DNA of 64,000 nucleotides from NCBI GenBank assembly GCA_964603725.1, contig CAZRWW010000022.1, positions 1 through 64,000 of the forward strand, in the 5' to 3' direction. Source of the DNA: CAZDKK01 sp964603725 (GTDB taxonomy: Bacteria; Eisenbacteria; RBG-16-71-46; CAIMUX01; WJJG01). The notes under the pieces are model-generated. The model was given only the letters and a program-made list of their open reading frames with translations. It had not been told where the DNA came from and searched no databases. The position numbers and the translations under genes are program-made. This document shows positions 61,992-64,000 of this stretch, in pieces. Positions within the stretch are counted from its first letter, which is position 1. Every line of letters begins with the position of its first letter.

Positions 61992-64000
61992 ATGACACAG
62001 GGGCGCAGAGCATCCGGTGGCGCCCTCCGCGGCAAGCTCGAGGAGCAGCACCAAGAGGCCTTGGCCCGCGGATTCGACGCCCAGACCGGCCGGACGAAGG
62101 ACCAGGAATTCGTCCGGTGCTTCCATGCCCTGGTCCAGCGGATCCTGGACACCCCGCCCGAGGAAATCGCGAACCTGCGCCTGGTCTCGGCCGGCGAACT
62201 CACTGGGGGCGATGACGGCGCGTGGCCCGCGGCGAGCGCGCGCCAGGGTCAGGAGCTGGTCATCTTCCGGCGACTGGCCGAGGCCTCGGGCTACGGCTTC
62301 TGCGTGGCCGATGTCAAGGGCACCATCACCTACGCCAATCACGCGCTCTGCCGGCTCTTGGCCGAGCACGATCCCGAGGACGTCCTGGGCCGCAACATCA
62401 CCACCTGCTACCCGGACGAGGTGCAGGAAGCGTTTGCGATCAACATCATTCCCACCGTCGTCAAGAACGGCCAGTGGGTGGGCGAGCTGCCCCTGCGCTC
62501 CGCCGCCGGCCAGCGGACGCCCACGCTGCAGAACATCTTCCTGGTGCACGGCGCGGCGGGGACCCCCCCTTACCTGGGCAACCTCATCATCGACATCACC
62601 GACCGGATCCGGGCCGAGGAGGGCCTGCGGCAGTCGGAGGAGCGCTACCGCAACCTGATCGAGAACATGCAGGACGCGGTCTACACGATCGACACCAACG
62701 GCATCTTCACGTTCATGAGCAAGGCGGTCGAGGCATTCACCGGTTATCGGTCCGAGGATGTCGTGGGCCGGTCCTTCCGGGAATTCATCTATCAGGACGA
62801 TCGCGAAGAGTTGGAGCGGCAGTTTCGGGATCTGGTGCAGGGAGTGACGCCCGGTCCCTCGGAGTACCGGATTCTGACCAGGTCGGTCGACGTGCGCTGG
62901 GTGCGCTCCTCCACTCGTCCCATGGTGAGCGGCGGCAAGGTCGTCGGGGTGCAGGGCGTGATCACGGACATCACCGCGCGCAAGCGGGTCGAGCAGGCCC
63001 TGCGGTCGAGCGAGGAGAAATTCTCCCAGGCGTTTCGACTGAGTCCCGACGGCATGTTCATCTTTCGCATCGCGGAAGGTGAGATTCTCGACGTCAACGA
63101 AAGCTTCCTGCGCACAACCGGCCTCCCGCGCAGCGAGGTCGTGGGCAAGTCGACGCACGCCCTGCTGTACTGGCCCCTGCCCGGTGGGCGCGATGCCTTC
63201 GTCCGTTCGTTGGGCGATACCGGGGCGGCCGACAGCGCCGAGGGGGCCCTGCGCTCGAGCGACGGCCGGCTCATTCCGGTCCTGGTCTCCGCCCGCTCGA
63301 TCGAGGTGGGCGGCGAACCGCACGCGATCTGCGTGGCGCGGGACATCACGCACCGCCGCCGGTTCGAGGAGTCGATCCGCCGCCAGCGGGACCTGTCGCT
63401 CGACTTGCGCACGGCCCAAAGCCCGGACGAGGCCATCCGGCTGTGCGTCGAAGCGGCGCTGGCGGTCGCGGAGATGGATGCCGGCGGCTTCTATGCCCTC
63501 GATCGCGACTCGGGTGAGCTGGAGCTTCGCTACGGCACCGGTCTTTCTCCTGAGTTCCTGCACCGTAACCGGCGCTTCAGCGCTGACTCGGAGCCCACCC
63601 GCCTGGTCTTGGCCGGCAAGCCGGTCTACACGCAGCACGAACGATTCGAGGGTCCGCCCACCCCGGGCAAGCCCGGAGAGGGACTGCGAGCGGTCGCCGT
63701 CATCCCGGTCGCGACCGCGGAGCGGGTCGTCGGGGTCCTCAACGTGGCCTCGCGCATCCGTGCGGAAGTCCCCGAGTCCGCACGTGAGCCGCTGGAAGCC
63801 GTGGCGACGCAGATCGGGAGCGTGCTGGCGCAGGCCGAGGCGGCCGAGGCCCTCCGGAATTGCGAGCGGATGCACCGGCTCCTGGCCGGGGCCATGAATG
63901 AAGGGGTGGCCTGGCACCGGCTGGTCCATGACGCGCGGGGCGAGCCGGTCGACTACGAGTTCGTGGACGTCAATCCGGCCTTCGAGCGGCTGCTGGGGGT
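61992..64000 (+). CDS. Multi-PAS/GAF sensor protein (3' partial)
   Basis: At least 669 residues; the frame is open to the window end. ATG 61992 (MTQGRRASGG) lies after AGGCGGGG. No membrane segment is seen, so the sensor part is cytoplasmic. Domains in order: a basic/helical leader (1-85); PAS 1 (about 88-205, YGFCVADVKGTITYANHALC); PAS 2 (about 211-335, EERYRNLIENMQDAVYTIDT) with its PAC segment GVQGVITDITARKR; PAS 3 (about 336-458, FSQAFRLSPDGMFIFRI); GAF (about 459-620, ending GVLNVASRIRAEVPESARE); and the opening of a fourth PAS (from about 620, MNEGVAWHRLV). The output domain, probably a histidine kinase or diguanylate cyclase, is outside the window. Confidence 0.87.
   Translation, partial: MTQGRRASGGALRGKLEEQHQEALARGFDAQTGRTKDQEFVRCFHALVQRILDTPPEEIANLRLVSAGELTGGDDGAWPAASARQGQELVIFRRLAEASGYGFCVADVKGTITYANHALCRLLAEHDPEDVLGRNITTCYPDEVQEAFAINIIPTVVKNGQWVGELPLRSAAGQRTPTLQNIFLVHGAAGTPPYLGNLIIDITDRIRAEEGLRQSEERYRNLIENMQDAVYTIDTNGIFTFMSKAVEAFTGYRSEDVVGRSFREFIYQDDREELERQFRDLVQGVTPGPSEYRILTRSVDVRWVRSSTRPMVSGGKVVGVQGVITDITARKRVEQALRSSEEKFSQAFRLSPDGMFIFRIAEGEILDVNESFLRTTGLPRSEVVGKSTHALLYWPLPGGRDAFVRSLGDTGAADSAEGALRSSDGRLIPVLVSARSIEVGGEPHAICVARDITHRRRFEESIRRQRDLSLDLRTAQSPDEAIRLCVEAALAVAEMDAGGFYALDRDSGELELRYGTGLSPEFLHRNRRFSADSEPTRLVLAGKPVYTQHERFEGPPTPGKPGEGLRAVAVIPVATAERVVGVLNVASRIRAEVPESAREPLEAVATQIGSVLAQAEAAEALRNCERMHRLLAGAMNEGVAWHRLVHDARGEPVDYEFVDVNPAFERLLG

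Overview
The window is high-G+C bacterial DNA with short spacings, frequent ATGA-type overlaps and Shine-Dalgarno sites of the AGGAGG/GGGGAGG type. It contains one run of ten Ns (33614-33623), so it is a scaffold, most likely from a metagenome-assembled or draft genome. Many secreted proteins, several ending in a FlgD-like/sorting-type beta domain, CxxCH proteins, PEGA and PDZ proteins, HD-GYP proteins and a HEAT-kinase fusion suggest a Gram-negative member of a poorly cultured lineage, for example an FCB-group candidate phylum such as Eisenbacteria. That placement is inference. No rRNA, tRNA, CRISPR array, transposase or phage gene was seen.

Layout. 1-2.4 kb: end of a 2-oxoglutarate dehydrogenase operon (sucB end, lpd broken by an in-frame TAG). 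2.6-3.4 kb: secreted PDZ protein with cysteines spaced every eight residues. 3.7-11.4 kb: a signalling and motility block made of a HEAT-repeat Ser/Thr kinase, two PilT-type ATPases in one operon, a convergent FHA-GAF-HD-GYP protein and a membrane HD-GYP protein. 11.6-23.9 kb: metabolic and envelope genes (acrylyl-CoA reductase-like enzyme, D-2-hydroxyacid dehydrogenase, creatininase family, two lipoproteins, S41 peptidase homologue, tiny lysine-rich protein, lactate permease, UbiE methyltransferase, M18 aminopeptidase, quinone oxidoreductase). 24-33.5 kb: a large Ig-like lipoprotein, then a mannoside-use cluster (CBM9-like protein, sodium/solute symporter, GH130 phosphorylase, GH38 mannosidase). 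33.6-34.2 kb: assembly gap and a ferritin-like protein. 34.8-42.7 kb: RND efflux operon with one adaptor and two permeases. 42.8-47.5 kb: receiver-histidine kinase, C1 peptidase, urocanate hydratase. 47.6-52.8 kb: five minus-strand genes for exported proteins, three of them with haem c motifs, plus a YceI protein and a beta-helix protein. 53-56.5 kb: NmrA-type protein and a secreted lipase-like hydrolase. 56.6-61.4 kb: minus-strand operon of an SPFH/zinc-ribbon protein, a zinc-ribbon partner and an exported protein with twelve D-x-x-G-x-D-x-Y repeats. 62-64 kb: start of a multi-PAS/GAF sensor that runs off the window.

The most system-like part is 3.7-11.4 kb: a Thr/Ser kinase, a phospho-threonine reader fused to a (degenerate) HD-GYP domain, a canonical membrane HD-GYP protein and two pilus retraction motors sit side by side. 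This suggests that phosphorylation and cyclic-dinucleotide turnover jointly control type IV pilus retraction. The second unusual protein class is the D-x-x-G-x-D-x-Y repeat protein at 56.6-58.9 kb. GC-rich minisatellites recur through the window, in intergenic DNA and in frame within genes.
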